64,000 nt of DNA from Qipengyuania sphaerica (GTDB lineage Bacteria; Pseudomonadota; Alphaproteobacteria; Sphingomonadales; Sphingomonadaceae), in contig NZ_JAIGNR010000001.1 in NCBI RefSeq assembly GCF_019711595.1, positions 372,001-436,000 on the forward strand, given 5' to 3'. The notes below the pieces were generated by a model. It worked only from the letters and a program-made list of their open reading frames with translations, was not told where the DNA came from and ran no database searches. This document shows positions 49,613 through 59,612 of this stretch, one piece after another. The translations under genes were made by a program, and so were the position numbers. Each line of letters begins with the position of its first letter. Within the stretch, counting starts at the first letter, position 1.

Positions 49613-51010
49613 CTATCGCGGGGTATCGCCTGCGCGCGCGGCGAGGGCCTTGCGGCGTTCGGCCGGTGTCATCGCGGCGGGCGCACGATTGTCCGGGATC
49701 GGCGTGTAGACCAGCCTTGGTCCGGAAACCCTCGCGATGAGAAGCGCCAGCAGCAGCGGTCCAAAATAGAAGGGCACGCTGCGGAAGAGCGTCACCAGCG
49801 TCCCGTCGCGGAAAACGAGCACGCTCGTGCAGATGACGAAAGCATAGGCAAGCCGCGCGATCGGCCCGTCATACCTGCCCAGCAACAGGCGATAGGCGCC
49901 GGCGAATATCAGCGCGAAAATCAGCGCATTGATGATGATGCCGAGATAGCCGAGGCTCATCCAGCCCACTCCCGGCAGAGAGGCGGTCATGCCGACCGGC
50001 TGGCCGTAATCCCACAGCGAGAAGAACTTGATCGGCGACCCTACCGGTTTGTCTGGCCACATCCGGCGCGGGATCGGTTCGGTAAATACCTGCAGCACAT
50101 TGGCGAAATAGTCATAGCTGCCCGATCGCTGCGGCACGACGTAGACGAGGTATTCGAAATATTCGAGATTGGCGAAATCCATGTGCTCGAGCGGGTCGAG
50201 GGCATTCTCGTCGACATAGCCTTCTCCCATATCGTCCGCGACGAGCTGGCGGACCGCACCGCCGCGGTCGATCACGATCTGGTTGAACGCGAAGGCGGCC
50301 ACCAGTGCGAGGATCACTGCACGCCAGTCGAACCACTTGCGCCCCGTCTCCATCAGCAGCGTCACGCCGATGGCGGCAATCGCGAAAATGAGTGCATGGC
50401 GCGTCCCGGTTCCGGCCTGGAGGAAGGCGAAGACGGCGAAGTAGATCCAGCCCCACCAGCGATAGCGCGCCAACCAGATCAGCATGACCGCCATCGGTGC
50501 CATCATCAAGGCGGCATCGGTAAACCAGCCATTGCCATGCAAATTGACCGTGTTGCCGGTCGCAGCATCGCGCACCATGGTCTCGAAATCATTGACCCGC
50601 AGGCGCCAGTTGCCGATCTGCGCGACCAGGGCGATGGGCGTCAGCAGGCCGGTCATGATCATGATCGGCCAGAACATCCGCCGGCGCGCTTCCTCGATCA
50701 TGGAGCGATCGGGCGGCGAGAAGGCTCGCGGTGCAATTGCAAGGCTCGCGATCACGAAAACGATCATCGCCAGATTGGCGCCGAGGATTACGGTGATCTT
50801 GTCCGTCATCGATGGCTGGAACTGGTAGAGCCGGTAAACGAAATCGAAGTCGTAATAGCGCGCCACGATCGGCCTGAAGACGAACAGGAAACCGTGAAAG
50901 GCGAGATAGAAGCTGGCCGGATGGGCAAGCGAAGCTGCCGGATGGCGCAGATAGGCCAGCGAAATGCCGAGAAAGACGATAACCGAGGCAAAGAGGAGAA
51001 AGTCGTACAC
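49613..51010 (-). CDS. O-antigen/polysaccharide polymerase-like membrane protein (Wzy-like)
   Basis: 465 aa with about ten hydrophobic segments and a large hydrophilic loop (residues ~255-320) holding LEYFEYLVYVVPQRSGSYDYFANVLQVF and RRMWPDKP, as in O-antigen/oligosaccharide-repeat polymerases. Arginines in that loop and in RWWGWIY would contact the sugar chain. Sequence identity among such polymerases is low, so the call rests on topology and neighbours: it lies 44 nt behind a Wzx-like flippase. The last 30 residues are a basic cytoplasmic tail. Confidence 0.75.
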   Translation of the reverse strand: MYDFLLFASVIVFLGISLAYLRHPAASLAHPASFYLAFHGFLFVFRPIVARYYDFDFVYRLYQFQPSMTDKITVILGANLAMIVFVIASLAIAPRAFSPPDRSMIEEARRRMFWPIMIMTGLLTPIALVAQIGNWRLRVNDFETMVRDAATGNTVNLHGNGWFTDAALMMAPMAVMLIWLARYRWWGWIYFAVFAFLQAGTGTRHALIFAIAAIGVTLLMETGRKWFDWRAVILALVAAFAFNQIVIDRGGAVRQLVADDMGEGYVDENALDPLEHMDFANLEYFEYLVYVVPQRSGSYDYFANVLQVFTEPIPRRMWPDKPVGSPIKFFSLWDYGQPVGMTASLPGVGWMSLGYLGIIINALIFALIFAGAYRLLLGRYDGPIARLAYAFVICTSVLVFRDGTLVTLFRSVPFYFGPLLLALLIARVSGPRLVYTPIPDNRAPAAMTPAERRKALAARAGDTPR

Positions 51011-51054
51011 GGCGCCCTATCCCTATCCCGCGCGGCATGTGGGCTGCAAGGCGC

Positions 51055-52428
51055 TCATTTCGGCTTGCGAAGGACAGTCCACAGCGCCTTCACATCGTCC
51101 AGTCGTTCGCGCGAGACCAGCGAGGTTGCGAATTCGCGCGGCGTCATCTCGATCATCGCAAGCGCCCGGCGCATCGTGGGTACCAATTGCGAGGTCTCGG
51201 CCGCAATCAGCGGCAGGAGGACAACCGGCAGCGGAGCGCCCGCCCAGCCTATCAATATAGCCACCAGGAGCGAGAGAGCCGAGCCGATGAGGTAAAGCAG
51301 AATGATCCGGGCGTGGGCATTCTCGGCGGCGACGAGGGCGATGGCGTTGGCCGACACGGCCCTGACGGCGGCGGCCAGCACCAATACGATCGCGACTGCC
51401 GGATCGAACAGGGTTTCGCCCAGCGTGTAGATATCCTGCACCAGCGGACCCAGGACCAGCAGGACGATGGCGAAGCCTGTCGACATCACGAGCGAGATTA
51501 CCGTCATCGTCGCGAGCATCCGTTTCTGGATCGCCCTGCGGTCGCCCGAGATATACCCGCTTTCGTAGAACTGCATTCCGTAAACGAGCCCGGTAATCAG
51601 GTCTAGCAGGCGCGCCAGCGTCCGGGTCGCCGCAAAACCGGCAAGCACCACCGCGCCGAAAACGGCGCCGACGAGCAGGAGATATCCCTGCAGGTTCAGT
51701 CCGAAGATCAGCGGGGAGAGCATGAATGCGAGCGATGGTTTCCAGAGCCCGTCGAGGCTCTCGCCGATTGGACCATGACCGCTTTCGAACATCTGCGGAG
51801 CGACCTTGCGGGCCGAAAGGTAGATCGCGAAAGCGGCGAGACAGCGAAACAGGGCCAGCGACATGGCGAGCACTGCAAGGCTTTGCGAAAAGGTCACCGC
51901 CGCCGCCAGCACCACGATTTCGAGCAGGCTTGTCGCATTGTAGAGAAAGATGTGGTCCGGATACCGCCCGACCGCCCGATAGGGGATATCGAATACCGCC
52001 ATCTGGCTGGTGGCAAAGACATAGAGCGCGAGCCATGCAGAGGCCTGTGCGATATCCCAGATGTCCAGCCCGTCGCCGTTTTCGACGACCGAGGGCACGA
52101 TGATCATTGCCGTTGTCGCAAAAACCAGCGCGAGGGCCGCGGTCGACCCGGCCGAAATCGCCCATGCGGCGCGGAAATCCCGGCGCGCGCGGGGCATTTC
52201 CCCTTCCTGTACCGCCGCCAGTGCCGCGGTGCCGCCGGCCCCGGCGAAACCGTTGCCGACCAGCGCCACATAGGCGGGGATGGCGAACAGGATCAGCCAT
52301 GTGCCTATCGCCTCGACACTCCAGCTGGCGAAGAGGATCGGAAGCGTGGCGAACTGGACCGCGATGCGCGTACCCAGCGCGGCAATATTGGCAAGGATGC
52401 CGCGCTTGATCCTCTGCCCGATGCTCAC
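51055..52428 (-). CDS. Polysaccharide flippase-like membrane protein (Wzx/MATE-like)
   Basis: 457 aa with about 12-14 membrane helices and the opening SIGQRIKRGILANIAALGTRIAVQFATLP (in two), typical of the polysaccharide transporter branch of the MOP superfamily. It would flip lipid-linked sugar units across the inner membrane. GTG 52428 overlaps the stop of the glycosyltransferase gene (GTGA), so the two are coupled. The last ~30 residues are a cytoplasmic helix. Confidence 0.8.
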   Translation of the reverse strand: MSIGQRIKRGILANIAALGTRIAVQFATLPILFASWSVEAIGTWLILFAIPAYVALVGNGFAGAGGTAALAAVQEGEMPRARRDFRAAWAISAGSTAALALVFATTAMIIVPSVVENGDGLDIWDIAQASAWLALYVFATSQMAVFDIPYRAVGRYPDHIFLYNATSLLEIVVLAAAVTFSQSLAVLAMSLALFRCLAAFAIYLSARKVAPQMFESGHGPIGESLDGLWKPSLAFMLSPLIFGLNLQGYLLLVGAVFGAVVLAGFAATRTLARLLDLITGLVYGMQFYESGYISGDRRAIQKRMLATMTVISLVMSTGFAIVLLVLGPLVQDIYTLGETLFDPAVAIVLVLAAAVRAVSANAIALVAAENAHARIILLYLIGSALSLLVAILIGWAGAPLPVVLLPLIAAETSQLVPTMRRALAMIEMTPREFATSLVSRERLDDVKALWTVLRKPK

Positions 52429-53474
52429 GCCTCGGTGTTCCGGCCCAGCAGTTTGCGCGCGGCAGACTTGCCGATATCGATCGCCGATTGCGCCGTTCCC
52501 ATGATCCGCGTGCGTCGCCTCTCGCGAGAAAGATTTGCCTCCCACTCGCGGTAACGCGCTGCGATCGGGCCTTCGAGCATTCCGACCCATTGCGAAGCGA
52601 GGCGCTCGATCGAGAACTTGCGCGTCTTGTGCCGTCCTGCCTCGACCAGCTCGTCGTAAAGTTCAGGATGGTTGCACAGGCGGTCTACTTGGCTGGCGAC
52701 TTCTTCGCGGTTATGCGCCAGCAGGTGGTCGACACCTGCCGTGCCCGCCTGCGAATAGGCGGAATCGCTGCCGCCTATGAATGGGACGCCTGCGATCCAG
52801 GCATTGATCAGCTTGTTTGCGGGTTTGCGCGAATGGCGCGAATGGCCGAAACTTCTCAGGCCGATCACGACATCGAGATCGGAGAAATCGTGCCAGCGTG
52901 ACGGGTCGCGCGCGACGAATTCGATCCCGCGCCGGGCCAGCAGCTGCGACCAATCGTCGACGCTGGAGGCGAGATTGCCTTCTATACTGCCGAGGAAGCC
53001 AACGCGCTTCACGCCCCGGCGATCGGGATCGCGCGGAATGATGCCCGCCTGCGGCCAGAGATACTGGAGCGCGGAATCCTCGCATAACTGGTCGGCGTTC
53101 TGCTGGATATGGAACTGCGCCCACAGGATGCGCGGATAGTCCGCCTGGATCGACACCTGGAACAGCGCGGGATTGGCCCCCGAGCGGGAAAGCGTCTTTG
53201 ACTTTGCAAGGTTGATGCGACCTTCGGCGGGCCGGGTCGCAATCTCGATCCCGCCCACGTCCATGTCGCGCAGGCGGCACCAGGTCTGGACCGTCCAGCA
53301 CAGGTCGCCGTTCTCGGCAAAGGAGCGCAGGATATCGGGGCGAACTTCTAGCAGCTTGCCAAAATCCTCGCTGGCGATCGCCTCTTGCGCACCGAACCGA
53401 TCATTGTGGACGAAGCGCACCGGAGCGGGGGTGTCGAGCATGCGCTCGCCCTTGGTTATCTGAACTTCGCTCAT
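52425..53474 (-). CDS. Glycosyltransferase-like protein of the polysaccharide cluster
   Basis: 349 aa, soluble. The C-terminal half has RGVKRVGFLGSIEGN, DLDVVIGLRSFG, NKLINAWIAGVPFIGGSDSAYSQAG and VASQVDRLCNHPELYDELVEAGRHK, which is the GT-B pattern of nucleotide-sugar binding domains (acceptor-proximal GxP loop). The N-terminal half is unusual for GT4 enzymes and shows no clear family. A sugar transferase is probable because it is coupled to the flippase. Start ATG 53474 (MSEVQITKGERML). First gene of the GT-Wzx-Wzy run. Confidence 0.68.
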   Translation of the reverse strand: MSEVQITKGERMLDTPAPVRFVHNDRFGAQEAIASEDFGKLLEVRPDILRSFAENGDLCWTVQTWCRLRDMDVGGIEIATRPAEGRINLAKSKTLSRSGANPALFQVSIQADYPRILWAQFHIQQNADQLCEDSALQYLWPQAGIIPRDPDRRGVKRVGFLGSIEGNLASSVDDWSQLLARRGIEFVARDPSRWHDFSDLDVVIGLRSFGHSRHSRKPANKLINAWIAGVPFIGGSDSAYSQAGTAGVDHLLAHNREEVASQVDRLCNHPELYDELVEAGRHKTRKFSIERLASQWVGMLEGPIAARYREWEANLSRERRRTRIMGTAQSAIDIGKSAARKLLGRNTEA

Positions 53475-53639
53475 TCGTCCGACGCGCGATCCAGCTTTGC
53501 TTGGTTTCGCATTGCGATCCCCCGGTGATCCCTTGATCGCAGCTTTCCCATGTCTTGCGCGTCGCTGCAAGCGCGGCTGCACTCTCGCTTTCCCAAAAAT
53601 GCTGCGCTAGGGGCTAAGCCAATGGTTTGAGGAGAGAGC

Positions 53640-54671
53640 ATGACCAGAGAGGGTAACGGGCGCCCGCACCGCGTCACGTCGATCGATGTGGCGGAACGCG
53701 CAGGGGTCAGCCAGTCCACCGTGAGCCGCGCGCTTTCGGGCTCCGAGACTATTACCGAAGCGACCCGCCGCCGCGTGGAGCAGGCGGCCGAGGAGCTCGG
53801 CTATCACGTCAACATGCGCGCTGCGGGCCTGCGCAAGGGCGAGACCGGAACCATCGCCATCGTGGTCATCGGGCGCGAAGGGCAGGGACCTGCCGCGATC
53901 AATCCTTTTTATTACAGCCTGCTCGGCAGCACCTGTGCTGCAGCCGCCGAACGCGGGTACGAGGCGCTGGTGTCATTCCAGGCCAAGGAAGACGAATTGT
54001 TCGGACATTATGTCGGGCGGCGACAGGCAGACGGTGTCGTCGTCATCGGAACGGCTACGAACGGACCGGCCTGGGACTATTTCCGCAAAGTGGCCGCCGA
54101 CAGCAAGTCGATCGCCTTCTGGGGCTCGCCATTCGACGACGCGGTCTGGGTCCGCTCGGACAATTTCGAAGGCGGCAGGCTGGCCGTGGAAAAGCTGGTG
54201 TCGGGCGGCGCGAAGGACATCGTCTTCGTCGGCGATCCCAATTCCTCGCAGAAGCAGTTCCGCGAACGCTATGAAGGCTATCGCAGTGCGATGGAGAAGG
54301 CGGGCCTGACTGCGCGCGATCCAGCTGCCCCAGAACAGGGTGCCGACCGCGTAACGCAAGGAAGAAGCGCCGTGGGCGCGATGTGCGACAACGGCGAGAA
54401 ATTCGACGGCCTCTTCTTCGCCTGCGATGCGATGGCACTGGGCGCACTCGAGGAATTGTCCTCCCGCGGTGTCGCCGTACCCGAAAAGGTGGGCGTGGTC
54501 GGCTTCGACGGCCTCGGCTCGGGCGAGTTCAGCAATCCGCCTCTCACCACGGTCGAACCGGATTTTGCCGAGGCCGGCAGGTTGCTGGTGGAGACGGCGC
54601 TGGCCGGCGAGGGCGAGCGTGCCGAGCGCCGCGTGCCGGTGCGGTTGGTGGAGCGCTCAAGCGCCCGGTAG
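53640..54671 (+). CDS. LacI-family transcriptional regulator
   Basis: 343 aa. Helix-turn-helix SIDVAERAGVSQSTVSRALSGSETITEATRRRV (in parts) and hinge YHVNMRAAGLRKGETGTIAIVV, followed by a periplasmic-binding-protein-like effector domain ending RRVPVRLVERSS. LacI members usually sense sugars and control transport or degradation genes; neither side has such genes, so the target is unknown. GAGGAGAG precedes the ATG. It may regulate the divergent polysaccharide genes; the 165-nt gap shows no clear palindrome. Confidence 0.92.
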   Translation: MTREGNGRPHRVTSIDVAERAGVSQSTVSRALSGSETITEATRRRVEQAAEELGYHVNMRAAGLRKGETGTIAIVVIGREGQGPAAINPFYYSLLGSTCAAAAERGYEALVSFQAKEDELFGHYVGRRQADGVVVIGTATNGPAWDYFRKVAADSKSIAFWGSPFDDAVWVRSDNFEGGRLAVEKLVSGGAKDIVFVGDPNSSQKQFRERYEGYRSAMEKAGLTARDPAAPEQGADRVTQGRSAVGAMCDNGEKFDGLFFACDAMALGALEELSSRGVAVPEKVGVVGFDGLGSGEFSNPPLTTVEPDFAEAGRLLVETALAGEGERAERRVPVRLVERSSAR

Positions 54672-54707
54672 AACACCGTCCGGTAATCGGTGGGAATAGA
54701 ATAAAGG

Positions 54708-54742
54708 ACGGCCCCGGCCGCTAAGGGTCGGGGCCGTTCTCG
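54708..54742. terminator. Bidirectional terminator between lacI-type gene and chemoreceptor
   Basis: ACGGCCCCGGCC (54708-54719) pairs with GGTCGGGGCCGT (54726-54737) with one G-U pair. TTCTCGAGTTT follows on the plus strand and CCTTTATTCTATT on the minus strand, so it may serve both convergent units. Confidence 0.8.
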
Positions 54743-54760
54743 AGTTTCCAGTCCTGCGAA

Positions 54761-56104
54761 CTAGGAAGCGCGGATCTGGAACAGGAATTCGTCGACCTTG
54801 TCGCGCAGCGTGCTTGCCTGCGTTTCGAGGTCGCTGGACGAGGCCAGAACCTGGCTTGCTGCAGCGCCGGCCGAGATGCTGGTATCCTTCATCGCGTCGA
54901 GATGGCTTGCCACCTCGTCGGTGCCCTGCGCGGCGCGGTCGATACTGCGCGCAAGGTCCTGTCCGGCTACCGACTGCTGGTCGACTGCACTGGCGATGGA
55001 GATCGCCGTCGTTTCCAGCTGCTTGATCTGCTCGCCGATCGAACGCAGCGCATTGACGCTGGCGCCGGTCGACGCCTGCATGGCCTGGATCTGCTCGGAT
55101 ACTTCTTCGGTCGCGCGGCTGGTCTGCGCGGCGAGTTCCTTCACCTCGCTGGCGACGACCGCGAATCCGCGACCTGCTTCGCCGCCGCGCGCGGCTTCGA
55201 TGCTCGCGTTGAGAGCGAGGAGATTGGTGCGCTGGGCGATCGACTGGATAAGCTCGACGATCTGGCCGACCTGTTCCGCCGAGTGAGCAAGCGCGCCGAT
55301 CGTCTCGTCCGCGCCTTCGGCATCGTCCGATGCCTTGCGCGCCAGTTCGGCCGAATTGGCGGCCTGGCGGCTGATCTCGCCGATCGACATGGCGAACTCG
55401 TCGGAGGCGGCAGCGGCTGCAGTGACGCCGCCCGATGCCTGTTCCATGGCGCCCGTGATCTGGCTTGCCTGGCCGGCGGCCTGTTCGGCTGCACCCGCCA
55501 TGGCGCTGGCGGTCGAGTTGAGCTGGCTGGAAGCTGCAGCAACGCCGCCAACCACATCGCCAACTGTCTTTTCGAAACTGTCGGCAAGCAGCATCAATTC
55601 CTGCTTCCGCTGCTCGGATGCGGCCTTGCGGCCGGCGAACAGCTCGTCGAGCTTGTGGCCCGAACGGGAGAAAACGGCGAGCGAACGGGAGAGGTCGCCG
55701 ATTTCATCGGGGCGGCTTGTGTCGCCCACCTGGATATCGCGAGCACCGCCAGCAAGCCGCGCCATTTCGACCGTGATCTGCTGGAAGGGAGCGATGACGT
55801 CGCGTAGGATGAAACGCAGGCTGAGGAGCGCTCCAACTGCCGAAACAGCGGCCAGCGCAATGATGAGCGCAGTCGCGGTAGAGGCGAAGGCGGGGTCGCC
55901 CAAGCCGGCCAGGGCAATCGCCGAAATGGCCAGCACGCCGCCAAGCGTGAAGATCGAGGCGATCTTGGCCTTGGCAGACATCGATTTCGCCATGAACCAG
56001 CCGTGCAGGCCGCCCGTGTGGCGGATTTCCTCGAGCAGCGGTCCCTCGACCTCGGCGATCTCGCGGCTCAGCTCTTCCTCGATGAAACCTACTTGCGCAT
56101 TCAC
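54761..56104 (-). CDS. Methyl-accepting chemotaxis protein without periplasmic sensor
   Basis: 447 aa, GTG start at 56104. About 50 cytoplasmic residues come first, then two membrane helices (~52-70 and ~75-97) with only a few residues between, so there is no periplasmic ligand domain. HAMP region (~98-150) and signalling domain: hairpin tip [17 protein letters not shown] then [19 protein letters not shown]. The C-terminal 240 residues are almost the same as in the next receptor. No CheR-docking pentapeptide. Last gene of the chemotaxis run, 53 nt behind the other receptor. It may sense cell-internal or membrane state. Confidence 0.93.
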   Translation of the reverse strand: MNAQVGFIEEELSREIAEVEGPLLEEIRHTGGLHGWFMAKSMSAKAKIASIFTLGGVLAISAIALAGLGDPAFASTATALIIALAAVSAVGALLSLRFILRDVIAPFQQITVEMARLAGGARDIQVGDTSRPDEIGDLSRSLAVFSRSGHKLDELFAGRKAASEQRKQELMLLADSFEKTVGDVVGGVAAASSQLNSTASAMAGAAEQAAGQASQITGAMEQASGGVTAAAAASDEFAMSIGEISRQAANSAELARKASDDAEGADETIGALAHSAEQVGQIVELIQSIAQRTNLLALNASIEAARGGEAGRGFAVVASEVKELAAQTSRATEEVSEQIQAMQASTGASVNALRSIGEQIKQLETTAISIASAVDQQSVAGQDLARSIDRAAQGTDEVASHLDAMKDTSISAGAAASQVLASSSDLETQASTLRDKVDEFLFQIRAS

Positions 56105-56157
56105 GGCTCACATCCCTTCCCGATTTGCGCTTTTGCTAGCGCATAATGGTTACCAAT

Positions 56158-57936
56158 TTAGGCTTCGCGTACGTGCCGCAGGAAGTCGTCCACCTGCTGG
56201 CGAAGCACTCCGGCCTGCGATTCGAGCGAGGTAGCCGAACCCAGGACCTGGCTTGCCGCGGCACCGGTAGCGACGCTGGCCTCGCGTACCTGCGTGATGC
56301 TGCTGGAGACCTCGTCGGTCGAACGCGCGGCAAGGTCGATGCTGCGCGCAAGATCCTGGCCCGCGACCGACTGCTGGTCGACTGCACTGGCGATCGAGAT
56401 AGCCGTCGTTTCGAGTTGCTTGATCTGGTCGCCGATCGAACGCAGCGCGCTGACGCTGGCGCCGGTCGAGGCCTGCATGGCCTGGATCTGTTCGGCCACT
56501 TCCTCGGTGGCGCGGCTGGTTTGCGCTGCCAGTTCCTTCACTTCGCTTGCCACCACGGCAAACCCGCGGCCTGCCTCGCCGCCACGCGCCGCTTCGATGC
56601 TGGCGTTGAGGGCAAGAAGGTTGGTGCGCTGGGCAATCGACTGGATCAGTTCGACGATCTGGCCGACCTGCTCTGCCGAGGATGCAAGCGCACCGATGGT
56701 CGCATCGGCACCTTCGGCATCGTCCGAGGCCTTGCGCGCCAGTTCGGCGGAGTGCGAGGCCTGGCGGCTGATCTCGCCGATCGACATCGCGAACTCGTCC
56801 GAGGCGGCAGCTGCGGCGGTGACGCCGCCCGATGCCTGTTCCATCGAATGGGTGACGGATTCGCTCTGGTGCGTTGCCTGTTCGGCAGCGGCGGCCATTG
56901 CAGAGGCGGTCGAATTCAGCTGGCTGGACGCAGCCGCAACCCCGTTGACGACTTCGCCGACCGTGCTTTCGAACTGCAGAGCGAGACGCTGGAGATCCTG
57001 GCCGCGTTCGGCGCGCAGGGCTTCCTTCTCGGATGCCATCTTCTCGAAGCGGAAAGCGGCACGCAGGAATACATGAAGCGAACGGGCGAGGCCGCCCAGC
57101 TCGTCGCGGCGTTCGAGGCCGGGGATCTGGATCGACTTGTCGCCCGTAGCCAGCCGTTCCGCGCTATCGGTCAGCTGGCTGACCGTGCCCGAAATGTCGC
57201 GGGCGATAATGCGCGTCGACAGCACGATCAGCACGATGCCGGCGAGGGCGACCGTGAAGAACAGGACAAAGAGATAGACGATGTTTGTTTCGCCCGCCGA
57301 ATCGCTCGCCTGTCCCGTGCTCGACAGGGCTGCCTTGAGTTGCTTGGTGAGAGCGTTGAACTCGGCCCCTTCTTCAAGTGCGCCTTCGACCACACCTAGC
57401 CGGGTCGTCATGTCGCGCACCGATTTGAGCTGCTCGAGACGGCCGTTCAGCGTGTTGAGGCCTGCACGCAATTCGGTGATGGTGGCCGCCTGCTCCGGCA
57501 CCACTGCGACCACGTTACGCTCGATCGCGTTGAGATCGCGGCGGGCATCCTGCAGCGCACTGCGAGCGCCGTTCAGCGACTTGTTGTCGCCGTAAAGTGC
57601 ATAGCGCTGGATCTGCAGCTGGGCGGCGTCCGAACCGGCCGAAAGTTCGGTCGACAGCAGTACCATCTCCGATATCTGCATGCGCTCCTTGCGCAGTTCG
57701 ATGGCGAACCAGCCGCCGAGGACGATCGCCATCAGGATCGCCACGACTGCGCCGACGTTTGCGAAAGCGACAAGGCTCAGCTTGCCGCCGATCGACATGT
57801 CGGCAAACTTGCCGCGCAGGCCTTCGCTGCCCGCACCGATATCGGCGAGGATCGCGCGGTCTTCGGCGATCTCGTCGGAATAATACTTGCTGGTATCGAC
57901 TTCGGCGGCACCGAAATCGTGGCTCACTGCATTCAT
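56158..57936 (-). CDS. Methyl-accepting chemotaxis protein with periplasmic four-helix domain
   Basis: 592 aa. N-terminal cytoplasmic part (~1-55), first membrane helix [20 protein letters not shown], a ~150-residue helical periplasmic domain ([20 protein letters not shown] onward, 4HB-like), second helix [24 protein letters not shown], and a signalling domain with the same conserved tip as its neighbour. Start ATG 57936 overlaps the stop of the GGDEF/EAL gene (ATGA), so receptor and c-di-GMP enzyme are translationally coupled. Confidence 0.94.
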   Translation of the reverse strand: MNAVSHDFGAAEVDTSKYYSDEIAEDRAILADIGAGSEGLRGKFADMSIGGKLSLVAFANVGAVVAILMAIVLGGWFAIELRKERMQISEMVLLSTELSAGSDAAQLQIQRYALYGDNKSLNGARSALQDARRDLNAIERNVVAVVPEQAATITELRAGLNTLNGRLEQLKSVRDMTTRLGVVEGALEEGAEFNALTKQLKAALSSTGQASDSAGETNIVYLFVLFFTVALAGIVLIVLSTRIIARDISGTVSQLTDSAERLATGDKSIQIPGLERRDELGGLARSLHVFLRAAFRFEKMASEKEALRAERGQDLQRLALQFESTVGEVVNGVAAASSQLNSTASAMAAAAEQATHQSESVTHSMEQASGGVTAAAAASDEFAMSIGEISRQASHSAELARKASDDAEGADATIGALASSAEQVGQIVELIQSIAQRTNLLALNASIEAARGGEAGRGFAVVASEVKELAAQTSRATEEVAEQIQAMQASTGASVSALRSIGDQIKQLETTAISIASAVDQQSVAGQDLARSIDLAARSTDEVSSSITQVREASVATGAAASQVLGSATSLESQAGVLRQQVDDFLRHVREA

Positions 57937-59474
57937 GCTACCTTGACCCCCCGGTCAGTGTTGGTGCCCCCGGCTTCGACGCCAGTGATCGTCTTTCCGA
58001 GGTGCTGCTTGATTTCGTCTGCGGGCATGGCCTTGAAGTAGAGCCAGCCCTGGATCTGGTCGCATCCGGCGGCGCGGACCATGTCGGCCTGTGCCTGCGT
58101 TTCGACGCCTTCGGCGGTAACCGCCATGTTCATCGCCTGCGCCATGGTGATGCTGGAAAGCATCATCGCGCGGCTCGATTCGTCCTCGCTCGCCTGGACC
58201 ACCAGGCTGCGGTCGATCTTCAGCTTCTCGAAGCGGAACTGGCGCAGGAAGCCGATCGAGGCATAGCCCGTGCCGAAATCGTCGAGCGCGACGCCGACGC
58301 CGAAGCCGCGGATGAGGTTGAGGCTGCGCTCGGCGACCACGGGGTCGAGCACAAGGCAGGTCTCGGTGATTTCCAGCTCTAGCCGTTCGGGATCGAAGCC
58401 GGTTTCCTCGAGGATGTGGCCGAGCTGGATCGGGAATTCGGGATTGCGCAGCTGCGCGGCCGAGATGTTGACCGACAGCGTCACGCCTTCCCACTCGAGA
58501 GCATCGACGCAAGCCTGGCGCAGGACCCACAGGCCGATCGGATTGATCAGGCCCGATTCCTCGGCGACCGGGATAAAGGTGTTGGGACCGACGGTCTTTC
58601 CGTCGGGACGCTCCCAGCGCATCAGGCTTTCGACCGCCACGATCCTGCGCGTGTTGGAATCGACCAGCGGCTGGTAATGCATGCGGAATTCGCCGAGGGT
58701 CAGCGCCTGGCGCAGGTCGTCGTCCAGTTGCTTGATCTGTTCGCGGCTGCGATCGAAGGCCTCGTTGAACCAGGTGCAGCGCATCTTGCCGCCGCGCTTC
58801 GAAGCATACATCGCCACATCGGCGCGGCGCAGCATTTCCGAAGAGCTGACGGTCTGGCCGGGCGCGTTGCGGGCAAGCCCGATGCTGGCACCGAGCGTCA
58901 GTCGCTTCTCGCCGATCTTCACCGACTTGGCGAGCCGTTCGATGATCCGGCGGCTGTGACCCTCGAGCAGCGTTCCGGCAAGATCGCCGTGCATCAGGAC
59001 AGCGAATTCGTCACCGCCGAGGCGATAGATATCGGCTTCCTCTCCGCAAATGTCGCGGATGATCTTTCCGATGGTCTTGATGGTCTCGTCGCCGACGAGG
59101 TGGCCGTAGTGGTCGTTGATGATCTTGAACCCGTCGAGATCGACGATCGCCAGCGCGACCTCGTGCTGGTCCGACATGTGCTCGGCAACATCGCGGTGCA
59201 GCGCGCGGCGGTTGGGCAAAAGGGTGAGGGCATCGCTGTTCGAAAGGCGTTCGAGTTTGCGCAGGTGCTTGAGGCCGAGGACCGCAAACCCGCCGATGCT
59301 GGCGAGGAAGGCGACAAGGCCGCCGCTCAGAACCGCTTCCATCGAAGTGACGCCGAAATGCGTGCCGAATACCGCCATCACTGCGGTAACGCCGACGATC
59401 CCAGCCAGCGAGGCCAGCGGCGCGAATATCATCACGCGCGTGCTTTGCTGTGCCATGTCGGTATGTGAACGCAC
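57933..59474 (-). CDS. GGDEF/EAL bifunctional c-di-GMP protein
   Basis: About 513 aa. Two N-terminal membrane helices ([20 protein letters not shown] and [21 protein letters not shown]), GGDEF domain with intact RLGGDEFAV (residues ~153-157) and EAL domain in which EAL itself reads ESL (AVESLMRW, ~282), while the metal and catalytic residues in [26 protein letters not shown] and TAEGVET are kept. Both synthesis and breakdown look possible. GTG 59474 is preferred, since AGGGGGA lies 6 nt upstream; ATG 59456 or 59528 are alternatives. The 138-nt gap to cheR holds a GGTAAA/TTTACC inverted repeat, so it may have its own promoter. Confidence 0.88.
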   Translation of the reverse strand: MRSHTDMAQQSTRVMIFAPLASLAGIVGVTAVMAVFGTHFGVTSMEAVLSGGLVAFLASIGGFAVLGLKHLRKLERLSNSDALTLLPNRRALHRDVAEHMSDQHEVALAIVDLDGFKIINDHYGHLVGDETIKTIGKIIRDICGEEADIYRLGGDEFAVLMHGDLAGTLLEGHSRRIIERLAKSVKIGEKRLTLGASIGLARNAPGQTVSSSEMLRRADVAMYASKRGGKMRCTWFNEAFDRSREQIKQLDDDLRQALTLGEFRMHYQPLVDSNTRRIVAVESLMRWERPDGKTVGPNTFIPVAEESGLINPIGLWVLRQACVDALEWEGVTLSVNISAAQLRNPEFPIQLGHILEETGFDPERLELEITETCLVLDPVVAERSLNLIRGFGVGVALDDFGTGYASIGFLRQFRFEKLKIDRSLVVQASEDESSRAMMLSSITMAQAMNMAVTAEGVETQAQADMVRAAGCDQIQGWLYFKAMPADEIKQHLGKTITGVEAGGTNTDRGVKVA

Positions 59475-59612
59475 GCGATTCCCCCTGGGCTCAACCCAAC
59501 TTTCGTTATCGCCCTCGCTAACGCGCATTCGCTAATTAACGGTAAACCCCAAATTTACCTTGGTCAGCGGGCGTGGGAGCGCGATCCGCGTTTTCGCGCG
59601 GACCGGACGATG

